The notes under the pieces: model-generated
Told to the model about the DNA's origin: nothing
Databases searched by the model: none
What the model saw: the letters and a program-made list of their open reading frames with translations, nothing else
Translations under genes and position numbers: made by a program
Part shown: positions 57,001 through 64,000 of the stretch, piece after piece
How the letters are laid out: each line of letters begins with the position of its first letter
Position numbering within the stretch: the first letter of the stretch is position 1
DNA from: Euglena gracilis
Lineage: Eukaryota > Euglenida > Euglenophyceae > Euglenales
DNA: 64,000 bases
Assembly (NCBI GenBank): GCA_039621445.1
Contig: CP154956.1
Span: forward strand, 24,540,743 to 24,604,742
Reading direction: 5' to 3'

Positions 57001-60000
57001 AACTTGGAAGCTTCAGCCCCCCCCCCCCCCCGGCGTGCATGAAGCACTGGAGGCTGCGGCTATTATTATTTTGCAAAAAGAATTGGAAGGTTTTTGGATG
57101 GGTGGGTGAGCAGACAGAAAAGCCCATCTCCACCTGGGTGCAGTGCCGGAGGTTTTTTCCCGTGGGATTTTTTTCTCCAGTCGCGGGGACCCCCCCCCCC
57201 CTGGGGGGAAGGGTGTAGCTAGTGGATGTTTTCAATGGCAAGCAAAATGGCCTAGCTAATGGACCCCCCCAAATACAAGCATGGGTATGGACCCCACCTG
57301 TGAGATGTTTGTTCACTTCCCAGAAATCCCTTCCAAATGGGGTTTTCAAGTAGTCCGCTGGCGGCTTTGGGGGGGGGGTGCGCTTTTATTCGGACCCTGT
57401 GCATGTTGCAGCCCCACGCTTCTACTGGGGTGGTGGTAAAGGAAAGCCTGACAGGGAGTGCAGGGGAGTTTTGCACCGCTTGACATCCAAACACTCAGGT
57501 GAACAAGAAACAGTTGGACAAGGTGGTCAAAGAACTCGACGACGTGGAGAAACAAATCGAAAGACTTGGCAGCAAGCAAAAGCCCCTGGAAGATGCACAG
57601 GTTGTTGCTTTTAAAATAAATCGATGCTATTTATGCCGTCCCCCTGACCGACCCCCCCCCCCACCCCCCGGGGGGTGGGTGACTGGTTTCTTTTTCAGAA
57701 TGACTGATTGATTGATTTGATTTGCTTTTGGCCCGGACCCCCTCCCCAGAGCTGTATGGGAATCCCCAAAACCTGATGGGTGGTGGGTTCAACCCCCCCA
57801 ACCGGGCCTTCCCATTTTTCGGGGAAGCCAATTTTTAGGGCAAAATTTTTCTTCAGCACCAAAGGAATTTTTCTTTGCACGGTGCTGTGGTGGGTGGCCC
57901 AAGAGTGTCCTGCAGGGTGGGTTTGGTTGCCTCTTGAACTCCTCAGGAAAGGGAGGATAAGGCAGAGCGGCAGGAAAAGGGGGAAAAGTTGTGGGCGGAG
58001 GTGCAACAGATTCAGAAGGATATTGACAAGCTGAAGAAGGAGAAGCAGCAGATCCGGGACAATTTCAAAGCCACCGAAGGCAGCAAGCAGCCTTTGAATG
58101 ATGAGTTGAAGTATGCCGTCAAGCTGTACAACTTGCACAATGAGGTTGCGCTTGAGTGGTTAACTGACGACCCCCCACCATGCCATCCCGCACAGCTCTG
58201 CTTCAGGAAGGATTTGGGTTATTGAATAACCCCCCCCCCACTTATAAGCAGGGTTTGTGTAGCGCTGAGCTCTTTATGTGCCTGCAGGCCGGCCCAGCCA
58301 GCGGGCCGGGTCCGGGAGGCCCCCCAAAAAATGCTTTTTCCCCCTATTTTTCCAGCTTTGACCCAGAAGCACATATTGCAAGAATGTGTGGGGGAAATTT
58401 CCAGTGGGGGCGCCAGTTTTTGCAATACCTCAAAATATTTCTGATGTTGAACAGACTGTGCATACACCTGTCCAACCATCTTTCCGACTGTCCATAATAC
58501 CCGGACTACGAAACTGGTGTATAGCAGCATCGAGGCATTAGTCCAGTGGATAGACTGTCGGCCTCCCACGCCGAAGATCCTGGTGCCAAGTCCGGGTGCC
58601 TTGGCTCTTTCGTGCATTTTCGGAAAAATTGGTTTTCTTTCACCAAAAATGGCCAAAACATTGCAATTCTCTTTCGGACTGTCCATGGTACCCGGATTGT
58701 GAAACAGGTGTAGAACAAGGCATTAGTTTAATGGATAGATTGTCGGCATTCTGCGCTGATGATCCTGGTTCGATTCCGGGTGCCTTGGCCTTTTTGGTGC
58801 AGACTCTGGTGCAGACCCCCTCCCAGACCCCCCCACCTGGGTGCTTAAAAAAACCACTGGCTGGGGTTAAGGTCCTCTCAAAGTGGCTATGAGATTAACA
58901 GATCAATCCGATATGAAAAGATTTAAATATTGTATTTTTTTTCATGTAAAAAATTCAAATGTCAAATTTTTATTGTGTATCACATCAAAAGTTTTGTGCA
59001 TCACATGTGTATCACCAAAGAAAATTTGTGTATCACCACGAAGTTGTGATACATCTTAAGTGAATGTCTGGGGGAGGGTGGTCAGCTTTTTTCCCCAGCC
59101 AGCAGCCTTTTCCAGCCAGCCCACATTTTCCAGTCTCTGAGCTGGAATACGCACAATAAAATAATATTTTCCGTTTTGTCTAACCACGCCACCTAGACCA
59201 AGGCAGAACGGGAATCGGCCGAACAGCCAGGGTGGTGGTGGGGGGGTCGACCCCCCCCCCCACCCCCTGCATGGTGGGTACCCCCCCCCCTAGTCGTACG
59301 ACCACCCCTCATTTACGACCACCCCCCGGTCACAGGTTGCAGGTCATGAGGTGTTATGACCACCCCCCCCGGTCACAGGTTGCAGGTTACGAAAATTTTA
59401 ACACCACTTCACCTATGACCGCCCCCGCATTTACGACCACCCCCCGGTCACAGGTTGCAGGTTATGGGGGTGTTACGACCCCCCCCCCCCGGTCACAGGT
59501 TGCAGGAACCCGGTCGTACGACTAGGGGGGGGGGGTAGGGGGAGGTCGACACACCCCCCCCCCCCCCCCCCACACCTATTTCCCGTATTTCCGGGAGCAC
59601 CAATTTTTGGACCCGAACAAATTTTCCGTCGCCCCACAAGTATCAGTGGGAGACACACACGTACACACCCGCGCCCAGCACACACACACACCCACACATA
59701 CACCACACATCACACACACCACACAACACACACACCACCAAGCACACACACCCACACACCACACACACACACACCACACAACGCACACACACACACCACA
59801 CACCACCCCACCACACACACACGTTTCACACAATTTAACAGCATTTTATTGATTAATGCAACACAAATCACCCAATTTTCAAATCACAAAAATTGGGAAA
59901 CCCGATTAAAAAAATGGAAATTTTGCCTTTTAGTCCCTTCGCAATATGCAGGGTTGGTGAAACACAGCTTCTGTCTACAAAAAAAAGCAAATGTTTTTTT

Positions 60001-60473
60001 GTCAGGCAAAGCAAAGCGTTTGCTCATTAACCTGCACTGACCTTTTTGGGGATATATTGGCTAGGGCAAAACGGGAAGGTCCGACCCCCCCACCCTGAAA
60101 TGAGCAAACCACCCCTTTTGGCTGCTTTTGGACATATTGCCCTTTTTTGATGTGTTGGTGTTATCCCCAACTTTTCCTACCACCTTACCACCCCCCAGGG
60201 GGGGGGGGTCCGGGACCCCCCCCCCCCCCCTCCCTACCACCTACCTCTAACGAAGGCTTCCCATCCATCCCTGGGGCAGGTACCTCCCCCAAAACCCTAC
60301 TCCCCCCCCCCGGGGGTCGATCGGTTGCTATGGGGTGCCTGCCCCCACTCTTCCCTGCCCTCAGTTTTGCTGCTGTGCCAAAGGAATGGCCTGCCGGCAC
60401 TAGCAAGGGCTAAGATATGATATGTCGAGGTTCAGTCCATTCCTGACAGTTGCCACTCACCACAATATATATA

Positions 60474-60509
<36 letters not shown>

Positions 60510-63426
60510 TGTATGTATGTATGTATGTATGTATGTATGTATGTATGTATGTATGTATGTATGTATGTATGTATGTATGTATGTATGTATGTATGTATGT
60601 ATGTATGTATGTATGTATGTATGTATGTATGTATGTATGTATGTATGTATGTATGTATGTATGTATGTATGTATGTATGTATGTATGTATGTATGTATGT
60701 ATGTGTGTGTATGTATGTATGTATGTGTGTATGTATGTATGTATGTATGTATGTATGTATGTATGTATGTATGTATGTATGTATGTATGTATGTATGTAT
60801 GTATGTATGTATGTATGTATGTATGTATGTATGAATGATTGAATGTATGTATGTAATGCATATATATATGTATATATGCATATACACATATGCATATATA
60901 CGTCCTGGCTCCTGGCATTCTGTGTCAAAAAAAAAGGTTTCCCATTTTTTGTTTTGGGGTGCAGGAGATCCCCACCCCAAGGTGGCTGGCTGTTAATCAA
61001 TCATGCATTCTTGGGAACGCCTTTAGACTGCCCACTTTTTGGGGGGGCGTCCCCCTGGCAAGCACCTCTGATGATGTTGAGCGATGCTGAGCGGGTCCCA
61101 GCAAATGTTGAATCTTTTGTTTTGGTTACCTTAGCCTCCGAGGAGCCTCCGGGGGACTGGTGCCTCCGAGGAGGCTCCTCGGAGGCTGGGTACCTTAGCC
61201 TCCGCGGAGGCTGGTTACCTTAGCTTCCGAGGAGCCTCCTCGGAGCCTCCGCGGAGGTTGGTTACCTTGAGCTCTGAGGAGGCTCCTAGGAGGCTCCTCG
61301 GAGCCTCCTAGGAGCCTCCCATGAAGCAACCCAAAAGTTAGGATTCCACTTTTGCGGTGGACCCATGCTGAGCGATGCTGGGTGATGCTGGGCAATGCTG
61401 GATTTTTGGAGACCAGAGGTGGGGTTCTGATGCTGGGCGATGCAGGGCGATGCAGGCTTTTTTTGTATATTTTGAAGAATTAAACCATTTTTAGGATACT
61501 TTCTCTCAAATCTCCAATGTTACATGCATCTTGAATTACTTTTTGCTAAAAAGTCATTCGAGGGCTATTTTACATTGGTTTGGCAAATATTGGGCTAAAT
61601 TAGGCCAATATGAGCACAGTTTATGGCATTTTTGGCCATTTTATGCCATTTTGGTGATTTTGGGTTATTCTTCACAATCTTTTGTGGATATTGTTGGTGT
61701 TTTTTTTGGCTGGTTTAGGTTTTTTTGAAGCCATTTTTGGTCATTTTGTTTGTTTTTTTCTTTGGGCTTTTTGTGGTCATTTTGGGCTTTTTTGTGGTCA
61801 TTTGTGGGCTTTTGTAGTCATTTTGAGATTCATTTTGCCTAGTTTGGGAGCCAATGGCCATTAGGCAAGACGCAATTATTGGACAAGATGCCGTGGTTGC
61901 AGATACTGGACAAGATGCAATGGATGCAGATATTGGACAAGATGCAGAGACTGGACAAAATGCATATGCCGCAGATTCTGGACAAGATGCACGTGCTGGA
62001 CAAGATGCAATGGATGAGATTTAGATATTGGACAAGATGCAGACACTGGACAACTGCAGATGCTGTACATGGTGCAGATGCTGGACAAGATGAAGATGCT
62101 GGACAAGGTGCAATGGATGCAGATATTGGACAAGATGCAGTGGATAGTGATGCAGATACTGGACAAGGCAATTGATGCAGATACTGGACAAGATGCAGAT
62201 GCTGGACAAGATGCAACGGATGCAGATATTGGACAAGATGCAGATACTGGATTAGCGCAGTGGATGCAGATACTGGATTGGCCAAATGAAGTAAGGGATC
62301 AGGGGAGATGTTTGTGGCCAATGTTCTGAAATTGGCTTTGGCCGACCAAAGTGGTCTTAAAGGGGCCCAAAGAAGTCAAAAGTGGCCAGAAAACAATCTG
62401 AAGCACATCTGTCAGTAACCGCCAAAGGTGGATTAAATCAGGCAAAGTAGCCAATGTGGACAAAAGTGGTTGAGAGTGGCCAAAAGTTATTCAACTGGGC
62501 AAATGACCAAAAGTGGATGGAAGTGGATGAAGCGGATGCAGATGTGCTTGCCCCTGGGGTCCCACGCTGGGCTGGCAAGGACCCTCACCCCCCCCCCCCG
62601 GGTCTGATAAAAGATTGATTTCAAGGTGTCCAAATGTGAAGACCGGAGCACACCCCCCTCCGCAGGGACACGGTGGCACAGCGAGACTCCATCTTCGAGC
62701 AGCTGAAGGAGATCCGGGCACGGATCCCCACCAAGACCATGGCGTACAACAAGGCGTACCACTCCGACCTGATCGGCTCCAAGGGGGCCACCCAGGGCAT
62801 TTCTTAGGGGCCCTGGGGGTCCAACTTTGCCAGGCTGGATGTGGCTGGCTCCCGAAAACAGGCAAAAAGAAAGCCCAAAGCCAGCTGGGTTGGTTTTTCA
62901 ACCAAAAATTTGAAGTTAAAATCCCCCCAAAGTTTCAAAAAGGCATTTTTGCATTTTTTCAATTTTCAATTTTGGTGCTTTGCACCAAATTTTTTTTCTT
63001 TGCACCAAAAACTTTTTTCCACCGAAAAATTGCACTGAATTTTTTTTTTAGCCCAGCCCATTTTGTTGGGTTGCGTTTTGTTGCCACTCAACCCCCGGAA
63101 GAGGGGGGTCTGCAGCCTGGCAGGCAGCTGGTGGCTTGAAAAAAGGTGCTGGCTGGCTGGCTGGATCCCCAATGGGGTCCAGCCAGCCGGCAGGTTAGGT
63201 CCGGCCTAAGAAATTCCTTGGGGCCACCATCCAAGGCCTGCAGGAGGAGTTCGGTGTGGTGCTGAACGTGAGCCAGGACAAAGGGGAAGTCCAGCTGAAG
63301 TGTGGGCCCCATACTCAGGCACGGGAAAGAACCGCATCAGATCCCCCAAAGCCCTCCCTCTTTGATTCTCAGAGATTTGTTGCAGTTATTTCAAAATTAA
63401 GCATTTCAGCATTCAGGATGTTATAA
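38925..63426 (+). CDS. Spliced gene: Bfr1-like coiled-coil protein with KH domain
   Basis: Ten exons (38925-39086, 42599-42810, 54363-54433, 55722-55885 or -55897, 56317-56409, 57499-57600, 57947-58144, 59197-59231, 62666-62789, 63226 onward) join without a stop, and all phases agree. The product is highly charged and helical for about 310 residues, with segments such as LDALEQKIQAALDKK, REKRDELQDIV, MDKTMKKLNDKIAKAEK and QIQKDIDKLKKEKQQIRDNF. These resemble the Bfr1/nuclear-segregation family of ribosome-associated coiled-coil proteins. At the C-terminus LIGSKGATIQGLQEEFGVVL is a KH RNA-binding core with its GxxG loop. Introns 1-8 have AG acceptors, with GT donors except possibly intron 4; the ninth lacks GT-AG and has transposon-like ends. 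The 3' end is unresolved and may lie outside the window. The gene structure is well supported; the family name is tentative. Confidence 0.7.
39250..39560. repeat. Dispersed repeat with GCCGGTTCGGGCGTGAAGCC words, copy 1
   Basis: Sequence around acgccggtttgggcgtgaag recurs at 40200-40290, 41760-42080, 52710-53060 and 53400-53520. The 41.8- and 52.7-kb copies are alignable for about 300 bp. Confidence 0.65.
40393..40635. mobile_element. 243-bp near-palindromic TIR element, 8-bp TSD
   Basis: Starts ggtacttgtctgttatcgta and ends in the complement, with the direct repeat acgtagac at 40385-40392 and 40636-40643. Almost the whole element pairs with itself, including an inner ggttaggtgcgcacatgcat arm. 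It lies in intron 1 of the coiled-coil/KH gene. Confidence 0.85.
40644..41577. repeat. Left arm of the inverted-repeat pair around exon 2
   Basis: Begins tagtgggtagtcggccc, contains gtagtcggccgac palindromes, a stretch with aaccacccatagatgaaaat, and C-rich spacers. It is the reverse complement of 43290-44202 in several blocks. Confidence 0.75.
41760..42080. repeat. Dispersed repeat, copy shared with 52710-53060
   Basis: Starts near ggccccgattctcag and ends near agaatgcacggagc. Contains ctccggcttcacg and gttgtctaacgctcttctcaa, both alignable with the 52.7-kb copy. Confidence 0.7.
42283..42375. repeat. GGGT-rich tract (G-quadruplex-prone)
   Basis: Many consecutive gggtgggt words on the + strand, about 220 bases before exon 2. 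Confidence 0.8.
42599..42810 (+). CDS. Exon 2
   Basis: Acceptor ccccattgtag, donor gtcag|gtgtgt, phase 0 in and phase 2 out. It encodes LNKQLDALEQKIQAALDKK and later RLKRAPLREKRDELQDIV, Lys/Glu-rich coiled coil with mainly G/C third positions, unlike the surrounding DNA. Confidence 0.85.
43290..44202. repeat. Right arm of the inverted-repeat pair around exon 2
   Basis: Inverse of 40644-41577: gattttccacatggtggcaa, gaccagtctgcttaggaatt, then the gtagtcggccgactac palindromes. Its outer end was split by the TIR element at 44203; the remainder is at 47472-47505. Confidence 0.75.
43885..44061 (+). pseudogene. RT fragment (DIRS/LTR type, YLDD)
   Basis: VVFIYLDDILLLAPSKKTAT followed by LKEGLLLAGFRLNVPKSCLE and a stop. 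The Y-L-D-D-I-L box, the helix after it and N-x-x-K-S/C-x-L are typical of LTR and DIRS retroelement RTs and unlike the LINE RTs in this window. It is an isolated 58-residue remnant inside the inverted-repeat arm. Confidence 0.8.
44340..44430. repeat. TTTTTTAAGG subterminal repeats, left
   Basis: About six tandem ttttttaagg words next to the left end of the nested element; the same word is repeated at 46620-46765 near the right end. Confidence 0.85.
44622..44960 (-). pseudogene. Zinc-finger-like frame inside the nested TIR element
   Basis: On the - strand FRGDPLCIPCNKVLSNVYGG continues into TLHGHAFGIARMKKLDYF. The C-x2-C followed by an L-x2-H region looks like the BED/TTF-type finger common in transposon proteins, but the second His is not clear. 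A degraded transposase-associated frame is possible. Confidence 0.35.
45764..46371 (-). pseudogene. Broken frames inside the nested TIR element, function unknown
   Basis: Pieces such as LQQQWQNDTVDIRTAIADLQ and QFPTLATAFQAAKQCVLQLS alternate between frames, suggesting one decayed Gln-rich protein. I recognise no domain. Confidence 0.3.
46620..46765. repeat. TTTTTTAAGG subterminal repeats, right
   Basis: Same word and orientation as at 44340-44430. Confidence 0.85.
47936..49200. repeat. Inverted repeats with GACGCCTGTCTTGAA and poly-C AATAAGAC foldback
   Basis: Sequence near 47990-48070 (aaacggacgcctgtcttgaa) is inverse to part of 48970-49190. Between them 48080-48430 alternates aaaataagac with C runs. 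A hairpin around gcgctgggcgcc lies near 49120-49165. No gene. Confidence 0.5.
49490..50290. repeat. Tandem repeat of ~80/110-bp units
   Basis: acttggaaacacaagggatt followed by ttgttattttggggccctcc repeats about nine times. Units alternate between ~80 bp and ~110 bp because a 30-bp piece (gggatttgcccaccaaaacg) is present or absent. Confidence 0.92.
50290..50645. repeat. CAGGTACAACAGGTACTGGGG repeats
   Basis: Units with ccaggacctgcgtgtacc and acaggtacaacaggtactgg recur, with a ttagacatgggccttg segment also repeated. A related inverted stretch is at 49255-49460. Confidence 0.8.
50646..54360. other. Intron 2 DNA without a recognised gene
   Basis: Apart from the dispersed repeat at 52710-53060 and 53400-53520 and a few C/G runs, no structure or domain was recognised. 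Short frames at 51269-51577 and 52887-53714 are not supported. Confidence 0.4.
54363..54433 (+). CDS. Exon 3
   Basis: Acceptor ttggcaaag, donor caag|gtgttc. It encodes IVADDKLKADRIRTKLPVVD and GSQ; phase 2 in and phase 1 out fit both neighbours. It lies 11.5 kb after exon 2, and the intron is full of repeats. Confidence 0.72.
54990..55520. repeat. TGACTGGTTTTTT repeats and CAATGGTATG palindromes (intron 3)
   Basis: The phrase tgactgactggttttttg recurs with C/G runs; caatggtatgttcagaccat is followed by its inverse. Confidence 0.6.
55722..55897 (+). CDS. Exon 4
   Basis: Acceptor tttctgcag. It encodes GEVVSITEMDKTMKKLNDKI, then AKAEKNPAQISLVEHLPRPL and QRGMTKLRKKLLSGQ. Two donors keep phase 0: gc at 55886 (gacag|gccac) or gt at 55898 (aaaaaaa|gtcgc), the latter adding ATKK. 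The segment around ISLVEH parallels the LVEEK stretch of Bfr1-type proteins. Confidence 0.8.
56317..56409 (+). CDS. Exon 5
   Basis: Acceptor gtttccgaag, donor gaacag|gtctgc, phase 0 on both sides. It encodes SQKKQYEKCRPSLEEYWRLI and ETSFDAKAQEQ. It was found from phase and composition and is too short to stand out as an ORF. Confidence 0.68.
57499..57600 (+). CDS. Exon 6
   Basis: Acceptor acactcag, donor gcacag|gttgtt, phase 0. It encodes VNKKQLDKVVKELDDVEKQI and ERLGSKQKPLEDAQ, a clear coiled coil. Confidence 0.85.
57947..58144 (+). CDS. Exon 7
   Basis: Acceptor gaactcctcag, donor aatgag|gttgcg, phase 0. It encodes EREDKAERQEKGEKLWAEVQ, QIQKDIDKLKKEKQQIRDNF and LNDELKYAVKLYNLHNE. The KEKQQIRDNF stretch is similar to the EKrkIRddy segment of Bfr1-type proteins. 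Confidence 0.87.
58531..58604 (+). tRNA. tRNA-Gly(CCC)-like gene, degenerate T loop
   Basis: It folds into a cloverleaf: acceptor cgaggca/tgccttg (one G-T pair), D stem agtc/gact with a GTGG-containing loop, anticodon stem tcggc/gccga with loop ctcccac (anticodon CCC), and T stem cctgg/ccggg. The T loop is eight bases (tgccaagt) instead of the canonical TTCGAxT, so the B box is poor and this may be a pseudogene. It lies in intron 7 of the coiled-coil/KH gene, 185 bp upstream of a sister copy. Confidence 0.6.
58716..58788 (+). tRNA. tRNA-Arg(TCT)-like gene
   Basis: Acceptor caaggca/tgccttg (seven Watson-Crick pairs), D stem agtt/gatt, anticodon stem tcggc/gctga with loop attctgc (anticodon TCT), variable tgat, T stem cctgg/ccggg with loop ttcgatt. 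The B box ggttcgattcc is perfect, the A box is ttagtttaatgg, and a T run follows at 58791. It differs from the sister copy mainly in the anticodon and T loop. A tRNA-derived repeat is the alternative. Confidence 0.7.
59197..59231 (+). CDS. Exon 8 (35 bp)
   Basis: Acceptor cgccacctag, donor ccagg|gtggtg, phase 0 in and phase 2 out. It encodes TKAERESAEQP. This micro-exon is the only one I found that corrects the phase between exons 7 and 9, and its Glu/Lys-rich product fits the coiled coil. Confidence 0.6.
59289..59535. mobile_element. Foldback element (CCCTAGTCGTACGAC ends), copy 2
   Basis: Perfect inverted ends, C run plus tagtcgtacgaccaccc and its complement, flanked by TA on both sides. 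cggtcacaggttgcagg is repeated four times inside. Partial copies occur at 32310-32430 and 56520-56700. Confidence 0.7.
59641..59825. repeat. CA-rich microsatellite
   Basis: Imperfect (ca)n with cacacaccaca interruptions. Confidence 0.95.
60465..60838. repeat. (ATGT)n tetranucleotide array
   Basis: About 90 near-perfect atgt units after a short (at)n run, with two gtgt interruptions near 60705-60730. Confidence 0.98.
61130..61320. repeat. GGAGCCTCCTCGGAGG palindromic repeats
   Basis: Repeated gaggagcctcctcggaggct words form overlapping hairpins, with tggttacctta between them. Confidence 0.9.
61365..61455. repeat. GATGCTGGGC short tandem words
   Basis: gatgctgggcgatgctggg-type decamers recur between 61367 and 61455. 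Confidence 0.7.
61876..62285. repeat. ~18-bp minisatellite (GATGCAGATATTGGACAA)
   Basis: More than 20 diverged units of gatgcagatactggacaa fill 400 bp of intron 8. Confidence 0.93.
62666..62789 (+). CDS. Exon 9 (start of KH domain)
   Basis: Acceptor cccctccgcag. It encodes DTVAQRDSIFEQLKEIRARI, then PTKTMAYNKAYHSDLIGSKG. LIGSKG is the first strand/helix and GxxG loop of a KH domain. There is no GT near its end; it runs into a transposon-like element at 62793. The stated end follows the 3+5 split of the 8-bp repeat described for euglenid nonconventional introns. Confidence 0.8.
62793..63220 (+). mobile_element. Intron-like TIR element with 8-bp TSD in the KH domain
   Basis: Left end cagggcatttcttagg, right end cctaagaaattccttg, flanked by gggccacc at 62785-62792 and 63221-63228. 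Removing the element and one repeat joins LIGSKGAT to IQGLQEEFGVVL in frame. No GT-AG or GC-AG pair is available for that junction. The termini and the ggtccagccagcc subterminal words match the dispersed elements at 22302 and 44203. Confidence 0.85.
63226..63426 (+). CDS. Exon 10 (rest of KH core)
   Basis: It encodes TIQGLQEEFGVVLNVSQDKG and EVQLKCGPH, the second half of a KH domain. The frame stays open to a TAA at 63424-63426, but composition becomes AT-rich after about 63310. Another intron may therefore begin near 63306-63314 (cccatactcaggcacggg), and the gene may continue outside the window. Confidence 0.65.
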   Translation, partial: TIQGLQEEFGVVLNVSQDKGEVQLKCGPHTQARERTASDPPKPSLFDSQRFVAVISKLSISAFRML

Positions 63427-64000
63427 AATTGAAATGCTGGTTTGACTGAAACAGAAATTCAGTAGTTTTAACAAGTTGAAACCACCGGTGCAACCAAATG
63501 GAATGGATCCTTTGACATTTTGCAACCCATTCTTTCTCTCAATTTGCATTGATGACATCATGCAAGCTGGTCAGCTTCAGAATAATTTGACGGGGCTCTT
63601 GCAAACATTCTGGCAGGATGTCAGGAGCAAATACAGCTGGCCCCTGTATTTTTGGAAAGGATTGACTAATTCTCGCAAGGATATGACAGCGTTTATGAAA
63701 TGTCTTCACAGAATTTCCTGAGCATTTTGACAGGAATTTTGAAACTTTTTGACAGGGTTTTTGATCAAAACGACATTTTTATTGAATTTTTTTGACATCA
63801 TTCACGAAACGGCCCCAGTGCATGAAATGCCACATTAAATGCCTCAAATGTTTCAATTTGTTTTTAATACAAATCTTTCACAGTATTTCATGAATGCTGT
63901 CGAGATTTTCAGATAATTTTTGAAAATATTTCAAAAACTCTGTCAAAAGTTCCAAGAACCTGCTCTCTGGGATTTCATTTAAGATGTCAATTCGTTACAA
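63427..64000. other. Right edge, no gene recognised
   Basis: AT-rich DNA. A 81-residue + strand frame (63476-63721) has no domain I recognise. It may be part of the next intron of the coiled-coil/KH gene. Confidence 0.4.

Noticed and set aside
56585-57001. Frame in intron 5 starting MQVTLKIGLFLQLV
   Set aside because: It spans foldback remnants and has no motif; exons 5 and 6 join in phase without it.
60410-61000. Long open frames of repeated HTYI or YVCM
   Set aside because: They are translations of the (atgt)n microsatellite.

Overview
The window is nuclear DNA from a eukaryotic protist. The evidence is a spliced gene of about 24 kb on the + strand, tRNA-type genes with internal A and B boxes, non-LTR retrotransposons, TIR transposons with target-site duplications (TSDs), satellites, and almost no long ORFs. 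A euglenid or related alga fits best, but this is inference. The strongest hint is an apparent intron without GT-AG borders that has TIRs, CAG at one end and an 8-bp direct repeat, resembling euglenid nonconventional introns or the introner elements of other algae. I cannot name the species.

Layout. 1-3.7 kb: a decayed LINE-like element (- strand) with reverse transcriptase (RT) and RNase H. 3.7-5.5 kb: low-complexity DNA. 5.5-11.45 kb: a minisatellite with a ~1,494-bp higher-order repeat. 11.5-13.25 kb: poly-C/poly-G foldback elements and a TIR element. 13.5-15.0 kb: a truncated LINE (copy B). 16.2-20.9 kb: a longer relative (copy A, - strand) with an N-terminal 2A ribosome-skipping motif, an RT with YLDD, and a zinc-knuckle plus restriction-like endonuclease. 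21-38.5 kb: nested palindromes, minisatellites, poly-C/G foldbacks, hAT-like MITEs, a pogo-like fragment and four broken copies of a tyrosine-recombinase-like family, one next to a PHD-like zinc finger.

38.9-63.4 kb: the one convincing host gene. Ten short exons join in compatible phases into a coiled-coil protein resembling the Bfr1/nuclear-segregation family, followed by a KH RNA-binding domain. Its introns hold the other features: a 243-bp near-perfect palindrome, an inverted-repeat pair around exon 2, a DIRS/LTR-type RT fragment, a 3.27-kb TIR element containing a second TIR element, several tandem arrays, and two tRNA-like genes.

Most of the window is therefore mobile-element DNA. One TIR family (termini close to CAGGGRATTTCTTAAG, 8-bp TSD) occurs as dispersed insertions at 22.3 and 44.2 kb and as the apparent intron at 62.8 kb, inside the GxxG region of the KH domain.
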